Source: an uncultured Flavobacteriaceae bacterium (GTDB lineage: Bacteria > Bacteroidota > Bacteroidia > Flavobacteriales > Flavobacteriaceae). From it: a stretch of 64,000 bases of DNA. Below are positions 47,647-57,370 of the stretch, piece by piece. The DNA is taken from the NCBI GenBank assembly GCA_905181625.1, contig CAJIYJ010000005.1, positions 62,001 through 126,000 on the forward strand. Direction: 5' to 3'. A model generated the notes under the pieces. It ran no database searches. It saw only the letters and a list, made by a program, of their open reading frames with translations, and had not been told where the DNA came from. The first letter of the stretch is position 1. Each line of letters starts with the position of its first letter. Both the position numbers and the translations under genes were made by a program.

Positions 47647-50478
47647 TTATTTTATTTGGAATGATTCAGAATCTTTATTGATAAAGAGTTTGTAATCTCC
47701 TTTTTTGAAATAATATTTTTCGTTGTCAGCTTTTTTAATTTCAACTTTAGTTCTCTTTTTAATAGACTTAAGAGCTTCTTTCGAGTAATTTATCTCTAAA
47801 GTGATTTCTTGAAAACCAATTTTTAAATCTAAATCTTTTTTTAAAATTGTTAAACCATCATTGTTAATTAACTTGACTTTAGCTGTTTGTTGGGTGTTTG
47901 AAAAAACATAAAATTTTAATTTTGGTTCATTATACTCTGACCAATTATAAGATCTTGAGCCCCAACGATTAGAATAATTAATGTCATTAATTGTATAAAC
48001 AATTCCGTCTTTATCAACCTCTCTTTTGTTTAAATAATTATAAATAATTGATAAATCCGTTTTATAAATTGATCGTCCATGAGTACCTAATAAAAGCTCT
48101 TTCGCTTCACTTTGAATAACCAAATCATGTACTGCAACCTTATTTAAGCCGTTACTAAAAGGCCACCAGGCATCTCCGTTATCAAAACTAATATAAGCGC
48201 CATTATCGGTTCCCAAATAAATAAGATTTTCATTAAAAGGATCTTCTTTTATAACATTAACTGAGGATATAGGAAGTTTATTGCTTAAGGTTTTCCAATT
48301 CTTTCCATTATCATCACTTATAAAAACATAAGGTTTAAAATCATCATATCTATAGCCATTTAAAGTAGCATAAATTCTGTTTTTATGATGTTTTGAAAAA
48401 ATAACTCTACTAACCCATAAATTTTGAGGTAAATCATTAGAAATTAAATCCCAAGTATTTCCGCCATCCTTACTTAAATGAATTAAACCATCATCAGAAC
48501 CTACAACTAGTTTTCCAAACTTAAAAATGGATTCATCTATTGTGCTTAAAGTGCCATATGGAACGTTTCCTTGTTTAACTCCTTTAGTCAAGTCCATCGA
48601 TTTAAATGTCCAATCGTCGCCCTTGTTTAATGAAACATGCAGCTTATTACTTCCTAAATAAAAAATATCTTGATTATGAAGAGATAATAATATCGGTGTT
48701 TGCCAATTAAACCTTAAAGGCGATTCCCCTAAATCATGTTTAGGCTTTAAATAATGTCTTTTCCCAGTCTTTTTATTTAATCTAAAATAGACTCCAAATT
48801 GAGATCCAGTATAAATAATATTTGAATCACGATTATCAATTTGGACTTGCATTCCATCTCCCCCACCAATAGAAGTCCAATTATTATGACCCGTTTGATG
48901 CCATCTAGCACTTTCTACTGAATTGCCAGGAGCCATCCATACCCCATTGTCCTGAAGACCGCCATATACATTATAAGGTTTTTCATAGTCAACGTTAATT
49001 GAATAAAATTGTCCTACACTAGGTTGATTAAGTTTCGACCAATTTTTCCCGCCATCGTAACTCATGTTCATTCCTCCATCATTTCCATTAATTAAGTGAT
49101 CTGGGTTTTTAGGATTGATCCATAAATCATGATGGTCCGCGTGCACATTTTGATAATCTATAGATTTATACGTGATCCCTCCGTCAATTGATTTTATAAT
49201 TGGAACCCCATAAACATAAATATGATCTTTATTAGTTGGTGAAACATGAATTCTTCCAAAGTAATATCCGTAAGTGTTATATAGTCTATCCAAATAATAG
49301 GAGTTTTTCTTTATCCAAGTTTTGCCCCCATCATCACTTCTGTAAACTTCAGCTCCAATTATAGGAGTATCAAACATAACCGTGTTAGCATCTTCTAAAA
49401 ATAGTTTAAGATCTAATGGCTCTATCTCGTTTGAACTAACAAGATTTTTAACCGTTGTAGCATCATATTTTTTTGGGAAACCATTATTATCTAAAAAATC
49501 ATTCAGTGACTTATTATTTAGTGCAATAAAATCCTTGACTGACATATTTTCAAAAATATTTTTATCTATGCCATCTCTCTTTATTTCTTTTTGTTTTGGC
49601 CGTCTTGACTGATTATCAATTATTGCATAAATTGTGTTTTTGTCAAAAACAGATATCCCAATCCTTCCAACACCAGAATCGGATGGAAATCCACTTTCTT
49701 TTGTTGAGATTAATTCCCAGCTTTCTCCTGAATCAATAGATTTGTAAATTCCAGATTTGGATCCATTCCCAATAAAGTCCCAAGATGCTCTTTCCTTTTC
49801 CCAAGACGAAGCATATTGAATATTAAAATTCTGTGGGTCAATATCTATGTCTATTATGCCTGTTTTTTCATCTATTTCTAGTTTTTTTGTCCATGTTTTT
49901 CCACTATTAATAGTTTTGAAAATTCCTCTTTGCATATTTGTAGAATACAAGTGTCCTAATACTCCAACAATTATTTCATTTGAGTTATTTGGATTAATTT
50001 TTACTTTACCAATATGATGAGAGTCTGTTAGACCTATGTTCTCCCAATTTTTTCCGTTATCGCTTGATCTTAATATTCCTATTCCAGCGTATGAAGATCT
50101 TGAAGAATTGTTTTCACCAGTTCCTACTATAATTATTCTGTTATTCCAGTCAACATCAAAATCTCCAATATTCTGAGTGTTTGCATTGTCAAAAATCGAA
50201 TTAAAAGTGGTCCCATTATTAATCGTATGCCATAAACCCCCGGAGGCATAAGCTATATAAAATTCTGTTGAATCTTCAGGATTAACCTCTATGTCCGTAA
50301 CCCTTCCACTCATTACACTTGGACCGATATTTCTAAACTCTAAGTTTTTTACAATTGAATTTTGAATTAATTCATTTTGTAAATTAATACCATTTATTAA
50401 TTCTAGTGAAGGCGTGCTGACTTGTGCAAATAACAAAAATTGAATACACAAAAAAATTATACATATTAAATTTTTCAT
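47647..50478 (-). CDS. Secreted sortilin/VPS10-like BNR-repeat beta-propeller protein
   Basis: A 943-residue exported protein (signal peptide ending LLFAQ). At least eight BNR (Asp-box) repeats of the SxDxGxxW type are spread over the sequence: SSDNGKNW, SIDSGESW, SDDGGKTW, SYDGGKNW, SKDGGNTW, SDDNGKNW and others. The opening FRNIGPSVMSGRVTDIEV is the hallmark of a Bacteroidota family often labelled glycosyl hydrolase or VPS10-like. No catalytic residues are established, so enzymatic activity should not be assumed. It lies upstream of sdhC in the same direction. Confidence 0.85.
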   Translation of the reverse strand: MKNLICIIFLCIQFLLFAQVSTPSLELINGINLQNELIQNSIVKNLEFRNIGPSVMSGRVTDIEVNPEDSTEFYIAYASGGLWHTINNGTTFNSIFDNANTQNIGDFDVDWNNRIIIVGTGENNSSRSSYAGIGILRSSDNGKNWENIGLTDSHHIGKVKINPNNSNEIIVGVLGHLYSTNMQRGIFKTINSGKTWTKKLEIDEKTGIIDIDIDPQNFNIQYASSWEKERASWDFIGNGSKSGIYKSIDSGESWELISTKESGFPSDSGVGRIGISVFDKNTIYAIIDNQSRRPKQKEIKRDGIDKNIFENMSVKDFIALNNKSLNDFLDNNGFPKKYDATTVKNLVSSNEIEPLDLKLFLEDANTVMFDTPIIGAEVYRSDDGGKTWIKKNSYYLDRLYNTYGYYFGRIHVSPTNKDHIYVYGVPIIKSIDGGITYKSIDYQNVHADHHDLWINPKNPDHLINGNDGGMNMSYDGGKNWSKLNQPSVGQFYSINVDYEKPYNVYGGLQDNGVWMAPGNSVESARWHQTGHNNWTSIGGGDGMQVQIDNRDSNIIYTGSQFGVYFRLNKKTGKRHYLKPKHDLGESPLRFNWQTPILLSLHNQDIFYLGSNKLHVSLNKGDDWTFKSMDLTKGVKQGNVPYGTLSTIDESIFKFGKLVVGSDDGLIHLSKDGGNTWDLISNDLPQNLWVSRVIFSKHHKNRIYATLNGYRYDDFKPYVFISDDNGKNWKTLSNKLPISSVNVIKEDPFNENLIYLGTDNGAYISFDNGDAWWPFSNGLNKVAVHDLVIQSEAKELLLGTHGRSIYKTDLSIIYNYLNKREVDKDGIVYTINDINYSNRWGSRSYNWSEYNEPKLKFYVFSNTQQTAKVKLINNDGLTILKKDLDLKIGFQEITLEINYSKEALKSIKKRTKVEIKKADNEKYYFKKGDYKLFINKDSESFQIK

Positions 50479-50532
50479 AATTAAAATCTTTATTTCCCCT
50501 TTATTAGGTAGCTGTTAATACATTAAATATAC

Positions 50533-50540
50533 TATTTTTG
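50533..50540 (+). promoter_or_regulatory. Predicted -7 element of the aminopeptidase P gene
   Basis: TATTTTTG matches TAnnTTTG and ends 18 bases before the ATG at 50559. Its last three bases are an in-frame TTG that could be mistaken for a start. Confidence 0.5.
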
Positions 50541-50558
50541 AATATAAAATTATACTTC

Positions 50559-51854
50559 ATGAAGTACTCAGCTATTGATAGGTCCTTGTTTATAAAAAAC
50601 AGAGCAAAGTTCATGAACAAAATGAACGCAAAAAGTATTGCTTTTTTTAATTCAAACGATCTTTATCCGGTCAGTGCTGACACAACTCTCCCTTTTGAAC
50701 AACACAGAGATCTTTTTTATTTATCTGGAATAAATCAAGAAGAGAGTATACTTGTTTTGTGTCCAAATTGTAAAAATTCTAAACATAGAGAGATTCTTTT
50801 TTTAACAAAGCCTAATGAAACTTTAACTCATTGGGAGGGAGAAAAATTAAGTAAAGAAAATGCTTTTATGAATTCTGGAGTTAAGACAGTTTATTGGTTA
50901 GAAGATTTAGAAAAAATACTTGAAAATTTAATGCTAGAATGTGATGTTCTTTACATAAACACCAATGAGCATTATAGAGCTAAAGTTGAAACAGAAACAA
51001 GGGAAGCTCGCTTTAACAAATGGATTCAAAAAAAATATCCAATTAAAAATATTCAAAGAAGTAATCCCATTTTACAAAATCTAAGATCTATTAAGGAGTC
51101 AATTGAACTTGAATTAATACAAAAGGCTTGTGACATAACTGAAAAAGGGTTTAGAAGAGTTTTGAAATTTATTAAGCCTGGTGTTTGGGAGTATGAAATT
51201 GAAGCTGAATTTTCACATGAATTCTTAATTAATAGATCTAGAAAATTTGCCTACAGTCCAATCATTGCTTCAGGTAAAAATTCCAATATCCTACATTATG
51301 TTGAAAACAATAACCAATGTCGGGATGGTGATGTTATTTTGTTAGATGTTGGAGCTGAATATGCTAATTACTCTAGCGATATGACACGAACAGTACCGGT
51401 TTCTGGAAAATTCACTAAACGTCAAAAAGAAGTTTATAGCTCTGTATTACATGTAAAAAATGAAGCAACTAAATTACTGAATCCAGGTATTTTATGGAAA
51501 GATCACCATAATGAAGTAGGGAATATTATGACTTCTGAATTGTTAAAATTAGGGCTTATAGATAAATCCGACATTCAAAATCAAAGTGATTCTAATCCAG
51601 CTTTTAAAAAATACTTTACTCATGGAACTTCTCATCATCTAGGGTTAGACACACATGATTACGGAAACATTCATGAGCCTATTGAAAAAAACATGGTTTT
51701 TACTGTAGAACCTGGCATTTACATTCCTAAAGAAGGCTTTGGAATCAGGTTAGAAGACGATGTTATCGTTCAGGAAAACAACTTTCCTGTTAATCTTATG
51801 AAAAACATTCCCATTGAAATAGATGAGATAGAAAGCTTAATGAACTCTAATTAA
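50559..51854 (+). CDS. pepP: Aminopeptidase P family protein
   Basis: Xaa-Pro aminopeptidase, 431 residues, with an N-terminal creatinase-like domain and a C-terminal pita-bread metallopeptidase domain. The dinuclear metal ligands are in VGAEYANYSSDMTRT, HGTSHHLGLDTHD, FTVEPGIYI and GIRLEDDV. The start is the ATG at 50559 (MKYSAIDRSLFIKNRAKF); an earlier in-frame TTG lies within the promoter box. It is followed by the Sco gene after 21 bases. Confidence 0.93.
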   Translation: MKYSAIDRSLFIKNRAKFMNKMNAKSIAFFNSNDLYPVSADTTLPFEQHRDLFYLSGINQEESILVLCPNCKNSKHREILFLTKPNETLTHWEGEKLSKENAFMNSGVKTVYWLEDLEKILENLMLECDVLYINTNEHYRAKVETETREARFNKWIQKKYPIKNIQRSNPILQNLRSIKESIELELIQKACDITEKGFRRVLKFIKPGVWEYEIEAEFSHEFLINRSRKFAYSPIIASGKNSNILHYVENNNQCRDGDVILLDVGAEYANYSSDMTRTVPVSGKFTKRQKEVYSSVLHVKNEATKLLNPGILWKDHHNEVGNIMTSELLKLGLIDKSDIQNQSDSNPAFKKYFTHGTSHHLGLDTHDYGNIHEPIEKNMVFTVEPGIYIPKEGFGIRLEDDVIVQENNFPVNLMKNIPIEIDEIESLMNSN

Positions 51855-51875
51855 TTAATTTTCAATAAAAGATTT

Positions 51876-52553
51876 ATGTATAAAAAATTTTTAAAAAGAT
51901 ACGGCCCGCTTATTTTAATTATGACTTTTTTTTCTGTTATTGTTTTAACTTCTTTTTATTTCATTTTACAGCCTAAAATTATTTTGCCTATTTATAGTCC
52001 TAACATGGTTTCTCAAGAATTAGTTGATAAAAACATTCGTTACATAAAAAAATATCACAGAATAGCTGATTTCTCTCTTACCAATCAAAATGGAAAAAAA
52101 ATTACTGAAAAAAATTATAATAATAAAATTTATGTAGCTGATTTTTTCTTTACAACCTGTCCTACTATATGTCCAATAATGACAGACAACATGACTTACT
52201 TGCAGGAAAAACTATTACTTAACAAAGATGTTCTTTTAGTTTCTTTTTCGGTCACGCCTGGTATTGATAATGTTGAAGTCTTGAAAAATTATGCTCTTGA
52301 AAAAGGAGTGTTGGATTCTAAATGGAACTTGTTAACCGGAAACAAAAAAATGATTTATGATTTAGCTAGAAAATCTTACCTAGTTGCTAAAAATGATGGT
52401 GATGGCGGAAAGTATGATATGATTCATACTGAAAATTTCGTTTTAATAGATAAAGAAAAGAGAATTAGAGGCTTTTACGATGGAACAAATAATGAGGAAA
52501 TGAACAACCTTATCTCTGACATTAACACACTTGAGGAATCTTACATAAACTAA
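51876..52553 (+). CDS. SCO family protein (copper chaperone for CuA assembly)
   Basis: 225 residues with one N-terminal membrane helix (about 13-33) and a thioredoxin-like domain. The copper-binding TCPTICP (CxxxC) and the later His in HTENFVLID are present. Sco proteins deliver or reduce copper for the CuA centre of cytochrome oxidase, so coxB is a likely client although it is 51 kb away here. Confidence 0.92.
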   Translation: MYKKFLKRYGPLILIMTFFSVIVLTSFYFILQPKIILPIYSPNMVSQELVDKNIRYIKKYHRIADFSLTNQNGKKITEKNYNNKIYVADFFFTTCPTICPIMTDNMTYLQEKLLLNKDVLLVSFSVTPGIDNVEVLKNYALEKGVLDSKWNLLTGNKKMIYDLARKSYLVAKNDGDGGKYDMIHTENFVLIDKEKRIRGFYDGTNNEEMNNLISDINTLEESYIN

Positions 52554-52559
52554 TTTTTT

Positions 52560-52593
52560 TTGATCTCTCTCAATAAAAAATATACTACTTTTG
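52560..52593 (+). promoter_or_regulatory. Promoter of feoA-feoB
   Basis: TTG at 52560-52562, a 23-base spacer and TACTTTTG at 52586-52593. A start near 52599 lies within the Fur-like palindrome that follows. Confidence 0.65.
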
Positions 52594-52596
52594 CTT

Positions 52597-52615
52597 CTTT
52601 AAAATCATTCTAAAT
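52597..52615. promoter_or_regulatory. Fur-like operator at the feoA start
   Basis: CTTTAAAATCATTCTAAAT matches 16 of 19 positions of ATTTAGAATTATTCTAAAT. It begins 4 bases after the -7 box and so covers the predicted transcription start, a classic repressor position. It shares 16 exact bases with the site at 9459-9477. Confidence 0.5.
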
Positions 52616-52623
52616 AAAGAAAT

Positions 52624-52845
52624 TTGACATTAAACGATTTAAAAAGAGGTGAAAAAGCAATAATACTGGATATTGTTACTGACTTCATTCCTTTAAAATT
52701 AATCGAAATGGGCTGTTTACCAGGCAACACTATTAAATTATTGCAATTAGCGCCATTTAAAGACCCTATGTATTTAGATGTAAATGGTAGTAGGTTAGCT
52801 ATACGCAGAGAAACCGCGCATCATATTATTGTTAAAAAAATATAA
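52624..52845 (+). CDS. feoA: Ferrous iron transport protein A
   Basis: A 73-residue SH3-like protein that supports FeoB. It starts at TTG (52624), since MTLNDLKRGEKAII matches the family and no ATG is near. The conserved core LIEMGCLPGNTIKLLQLAP is present. The feoB ATG begins on the next base after its stop. Confidence 0.92.
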   Translation: MTLNDLKRGEKAIILDIVTDFIPLKLIEMGCLPGNTIKLLQLAPFKDPMYLDVNGSRLAIRRETAHHIIVKKI

Positions 52846-54933
52846 ATGAGTAAACGATTAAATGTTGCGCTCATTGGAAATCCCAATACAGGTAAATCAT
52901 CTGTATTTAACGATTTGACGGGACTAAATCAAAAAGTTGGTAATTACCCTGGAATTACAGTTGAAAAAAAGGAAGGAATTTGTAAGCTAGAAAGAGGGGT
53001 AAAAGCCCATATTTTAGATTTGCCTGGAACCTATAGCCTTAATGCATCTTCGTTGGATGAAAGTGTGGTTATAGAGTTATTATTAAATAAAAATGATAAA
53101 GATTATCCCGATGTAGCGGTAGTTATCTCAGATGTTGAAAACCTAAAAAGAAACTTATTACTTTTCACTCAAATAAAAGATTTAAAAATTCCTGTTATTC
53201 TTGTCATAAACATGTCTGATGTCATGAAAAGAAAAGGGATAACTATTGATATTTCAAATTTAGAAAAATCTCTAGAAACTAAAGTAGTATTATATAGTTC
53301 AAGGAAGAAAAAAGGATTATTTGAATTAAAAAAAATTATTTCTGAGTATAAAAAACTTCCTATAAACTCACTCATTAATATTACGGATATTGACAAGGAT
53401 TATTTTGAAGGATTAGAAAAAACTTTTCCTAATCAATTAGTTTATAAACTTTGGCTTGTAATTACTCAAGATGTTAATTTTGGAAATCTAGATAGAGATA
53501 AAGTTAAAGATTCTTCAAATTTTCAAACAAAACCCATTTCCTATCTTAAAAGGCTACAACAAAAAGAAACTATTAAAAGATATCAATTTATAAATAATGT
53601 ATTAAAGCAATCTTATATTTTAGATCCTAAATTAGCTACAGGTTTTGGATCAAAGTTGGACAGAATTTTAATTCATAAATTTTGGGGTTACGCTATTTTC
53701 TTTTTAATTCTTCTTGCAATATTTCAAGCTATTTTTGATTGGAGTAGTTACCCGATGGATGCAATTGATAGTGCTTTTAGTCAACTAAGTTCATTTTCAA
53801 AAACTCAATTACCTCCAGGAACATTCACTAGTTTATTGTCAGAAGGGATTATTCCTGGAATTGGAGGAATTGTGATATTCATCCCTCAAATTGCTTTTTT
53901 ATTTATGTTTATTTCAGTTCTAGAAGAAAGTGGATACATGAGTCGTGTAGTCTTTTTAATGGATCGGGTCATGAGAAGATATGGATTGAGTGGAAAAAGT
54001 ATTGTCCCTTTAATTTCTGGTACCGCTTGTGCTATCCCAGCGATAATGGCTACAAGAAATATTGAAAATTGGAAAGAGAGACTCATAACTATATTAGTTA
54101 CTCCTTTCACTACATGCTCGGCAAGATTACCAGTATATTTAATTCTTATTTCATTAGTAATTCCAAACGAAAGGTTTCTAGGAATCAATGCGCAGGGTCT
54201 TACATTAATGGGGTTGTATTTATTAGGATTTTTAGCGGCTATTTTTTCAGCTTATATTTTAAATAAAATTTTAAAAATAAAATCTAAAACTTTTTTTGTG
54301 ATTGAAATGCCAAATTATAAACTGCCCTTATTTAGAAATGTATTATTTACAGTTATAGAAAAAACAAAATCTTTTGTTTTTGAAGCAGGAAAAATAATTT
54401 TATCCATCTCAATTCTTTTATGGGTTCTAGCTTCAAATGGAATTGGTGAAAAATTTAATAATGCAGAAACCACTATTAACCATGCTGATTATGAAAATCC
54501 ATCAGATTATAACAATAAGTTAAGTGCTTATAAGTTAGAACATTCTATTCTTGGCAATATTGGAAAAAGCATAGAGCCAATAATAAGTCCTTTGGGTTAT
54601 GACTGGAAAATTGGAATTGCTATTGTGACCTCTTTTGCTGCTAGGGAGGTGTTTGTTGGAACTCTAGCCACAATTTATAGTGTTGAAAGTGATAAAGAAG
54701 AGACTATAAGAGAAAGAATGTCTAATGAAGTCAGAGAAGATGGCACTCCGCTATTTGGCTTAGCCTCTGGAGTTTCTTTAATGATTTTTTACGCTTTTGC
54801 TATGCAGTGTATGAGCACACTAGCGGTAGTTAAGAAAGAAACTAATAGTTGGAAGTGGCCAGCTGCACAGTTAATTATAATGACTGTTATCGCTTATTTA
54901 GCTGCTCTAATAGTTTATCAACTTATTTCATAA
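52846..54933 (+). CDS. feoB: Ferrous iron transporter FeoB
   Basis: 695 residues. N-terminal G domain: GNPNTGKSSVFNDLTG (11-26), the switch with YPGITVEKKEG, DLPGTYSL and NMSD. The membrane domain has two Gate segments with GGIVIFIPQIAFLF and AREVFVGTLATIY, and about ten helices. Imports Fe(II) across the inner membrane. The feoAB pair with the Cys-rich small gene after it is a complete Feo operon. Confidence 0.96.
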   Translation: MSKRLNVALIGNPNTGKSSVFNDLTGLNQKVGNYPGITVEKKEGICKLERGVKAHILDLPGTYSLNASSLDESVVIELLLNKNDKDYPDVAVVISDVENLKRNLLLFTQIKDLKIPVILVINMSDVMKRKGITIDISNLEKSLETKVVLYSSRKKKGLFELKKIISEYKKLPINSLINITDIDKDYFEGLEKTFPNQLVYKLWLVITQDVNFGNLDRDKVKDSSNFQTKPISYLKRLQQKETIKRYQFINNVLKQSYILDPKLATGFGSKLDRILIHKFWGYAIFFLILLAIFQAIFDWSSYPMDAIDSAFSQLSSFSKTQLPPGTFTSLLSEGIIPGIGGIVIFIPQIAFLFMFISVLEESGYMSRVVFLMDRVMRRYGLSGKSIVPLISGTACAIPAIMATRNIENWKERLITILVTPFTTCSARLPVYLILISLVIPNERFLGINAQGLTLMGLYLLGFLAAIFSAYILNKILKIKSKTFFVIEMPNYKLPLFRNVLFTVIEKTKSFVFEAGKIILSISILLWVLASNGIGEKFNNAETTINHADYENPSDYNNKLSAYKLEHSILGNIGKSIEPIISPLGYDWKIGIAIVTSFAAREVFVGTLATIYSVESDKEETIRERMSNEVREDGTPLFGLASGVSLMIFYAFAMQCMSTLAVVKKETNSWKWPAAQLIIMTVIAYLAALIVYQLIS

Positions 54934-54941
54934 ATTTAACT

Positions 54942-55058
54942 ATGCAATTAACACTAACAATTCTTGCTGTTACGATTTCCATTTTATTCTTATATAAAAA
55001 ATACTTTTATAATAATCCTGAAAAAGGATGTGGCAGTGATGATTGTAATTGTAAATAA
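54942..55058 (+). CDS. FeoB-associated Cys-rich membrane protein (38 residues)
   Basis: A small frame beginning at the ATG at 54942, 8 bases after the feoB stop. One membrane helix (residues 2-18), a basic YKK, then a C-terminal tail CGSDDCNCK with three cysteines. It belongs to the short FeoB-associated Cys-rich proteins and may act like FeoC or carry iron; the function is inferred. It ends 5 bases before the convergent TonB receptor gene. Confidence 0.82.
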   Translation: MQLTLTILAVTISILFLYKKYFYNNPEKGCGSDDCNCK

Positions 55059-55063
55059 TTAAA

Positions 55064-57355
55064 TTATCTTTTGTTGTCTCTAAAAATATTTAACCTATAA
55101 CCAACAAATATTTCCCTTCCATGATTTGGTGCATAAGCATAAGATGTGTCAAAATATGGACTAAATCCTTTAAAACTATTTGGATCGTTATAGCCAACTA
55201 ATGGAGATTCTTTTTGTCTAAAATTAAATATATTAAGCATTCCAAAATATATTTCATTTTGATTGTTTAAAATTCCATTTATATTAACATTGTGTATGCT
55301 GAATGGCTTACTTTTAGTTGGTCTGGCCACAGAGCTTATATCTCCACTATCATTCATTTCAAAGACAGTTGGCAATTTCATTAACCCTACATAATTAGAG
55401 GAAGAATTGACAGACCATTTTTTATTAATTGGAAATTTCAAGTTAAAACCTCCACTCCATTTAGGGGAGTGCATCATGTCAAAAAAAGACTCTATATTAT
55501 TTTCAATTTCAGTATATCTAACAATTTGATGATTAAATGTTAGGGAAAAAGCAATTCCATTTAAAAAGGTATGGTTTAATGCTCCACTTATACCTTTAGA
55601 ATAAGCATGTCCATCCGAGTTTTGATAAATAATAAAGTTTTGATTATCATAATTCGGAATTATTTTATTTGAAAAATAAGTGTAAAAAAGATCCAAATCT
55701 ATATTTCCAGAGCCGTTTAATCCAGTGTAAATATAATTTGCATTAAAAATTAGGCTTTTAGATTCTTCTGGTTTTAAATTTTCTAAAATTTTAACTTCTC
55801 TTTGTCCAGTAATAAATGCATGATCCTCTGTAAATAAATTGACTATTCTGAACCCTGTTCCGGCATTTAACCGAAATGACAGCCATTCTCCTGGATTATA
55901 TTTCAGGTGAAAACTAGGGGCATAAATAAATCCGTGTTCGTTAAAATGATCGATTCTAAAACCACCAATTAAAGATATTTTTTTTGATGGCTTGTATTGA
56001 TCTTGAATTAATAATCCAGGAATTAATTGATTTGAACTTTTATTGATAATTGTTCCATTAATAACAGACTGAGTGGCTATGGTATTATCATCGTATAGGT
56101 TGTTTTTAACAGACGCTCCAAATAATAAATCATGATTTCCATAATTCCTGTCTAAAGTAAATTGTGAAAAAAAAATCGTTTGATTTGCCTGATAATAATC
56201 AGATCCATAATAGCTGTTTTGATCATGCTTTGAATAAGAATAATTTACTTCAAATCCGTCAGTGAAAGCAAATTCATATTTTCCAAATAATTCAAATCGA
56301 TTTGTATAAATACTTTCTCCATAAACCTTATTATCTCCTCTAATTTTTTTATAATTATTATTACTTAAATATTCTCTCACTCCATTTCTTCTGTCTTCAA
56401 AATAGTATCTCGCTGATATAATAAATTCTTTTTTAGATTCTCTGTAAATATTCCATTTATTAAAAATTGAAAACCTACTTAAATTAATATCATCTCCAAA
56501 ACCATCATTATTATAATCATCATAATCGCTTTTTCGATCCCAATTCACTCCAAAATAACCATATGATTTTCCAATATTAGGAGTTAAAGCCAAATTCACA
56601 AAACTCTCTTTATGTGAAGTACCTTGAACATCTAAAGAAAGAAAAGGTTGATCTTTAGGGTTCTTGGTTATGATATTAATTACGCCAGCAACTGCTTCAG
56701 AACCATATAAAGTACTACTTGGTCCTTTAACAATTTCTAATCTATCTATTATCATATTTGGTATTCCATTAAGTCCATATACTGATGCTAAGTTTCCATA
56801 CATAGGAATGCCATCTAATAATAACGATGTATAAGGACCCTCTAAACCGTTTATGCTTATTGAATTTGTATAACAAACTCCACAAGCTATTACCTCTTGA
56901 GCTCCATTAATAAGTTGAACTATTTCAGTGATGTTTGCTCCTCCAGAAGGAAGAAATGAATTTATTTTTTTACTTGTTATTACATTGACCTTCACTGGAG
57001 ATTCTGTTACATACTCATCTTTTAAAGTTCCTGTAACTACCACCTCATTCAAACCGTTTATATCTTCCTCTAAAACGATCAGCAAGTTTTTTAAGTCAAA
57101 TAAAGGGTTATTTAAAGAAATTTTTTGTGAAATATGGCCTAAAAACGAAACAAAGAGAGTTTTATGAATGGAAAGGTCTAGTTGTAAATTAAACTCCCCT
57201 TTTTCATCAGCAATTATCCCCAGATCAGAATCTAGTATACTCAGACTTGCATAACTTAAAACTCCAAATTCAGAATTTACAGAGCCTTTAATCTCTGTGA
57301 CTTGAGAGTATGCGTATATAGGGATTAAAAATAAAAAAATAAAAAAATATTTCAT
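55064..57355 (-). CDS. TonB-dependent outer-membrane receptor with CxxC in the plug
   Basis: 763 residues: signal peptide (to AYSQ), a carboxypeptidase-D-like domain (about 20-100), the plug (115-225) with VVVTGT and LLLDGIPMYG, and a 22-strand-type barrel to the C-terminus. The plug has ACGVCYTNSISING at 157-170, a CxxC not common in TonB receptors, which could bind metal. Last gene of an operon with a DtxR-type regulator and ZIP transporter, so a metal or metal-chelate is the probable substrate. Confidence 0.9.
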   Translation of the reverse strand: MKYFFIFLFLIPIYAYSQVTEIKGSVNSEFGVLSYASLSILDSDLGIIADEKGEFNLQLDLSIHKTLFVSFLGHISQKISLNNPLFDLKNLLIVLEEDINGLNEVVVTGTLKDEYVTESPVKVNVITSKKINSFLPSGGANITEIVQLINGAQEVIACGVCYTNSISINGLEGPYTSLLLDGIPMYGNLASVYGLNGIPNMIIDRLEIVKGPSSTLYGSEAVAGVINIITKNPKDQPFLSLDVQGTSHKESFVNLALTPNIGKSYGYFGVNWDRKSDYDDYNNDGFGDDINLSRFSIFNKWNIYRESKKEFIISARYYFEDRRNGVREYLSNNNYKKIRGDNKVYGESIYTNRFELFGKYEFAFTDGFEVNYSYSKHDQNSYYGSDYYQANQTIFFSQFTLDRNYGNHDLLFGASVKNNLYDDNTIATQSVINGTIINKSSNQLIPGLLIQDQYKPSKKISLIGGFRIDHFNEHGFIYAPSFHLKYNPGEWLSFRLNAGTGFRIVNLFTEDHAFITGQREVKILENLKPEESKSLIFNANYIYTGLNGSGNIDLDLFYTYFSNKIIPNYDNQNFIIYQNSDGHAYSKGISGALNHTFLNGIAFSLTFNHQIVRYTEIENNIESFFDMMHSPKWSGGFNLKFPINKKWSVNSSSNYVGLMKLPTVFEMNDSGDISSVARPTKSKPFSIHNVNINGILNNQNEIYFGMLNIFNFRQKESPLVGYNDPNSFKGFSPYFDTSYAYAPNHGREIFVGYRLNIFRDNKR

Positions 57356-57370
57356 GAAAAATAATAATTA

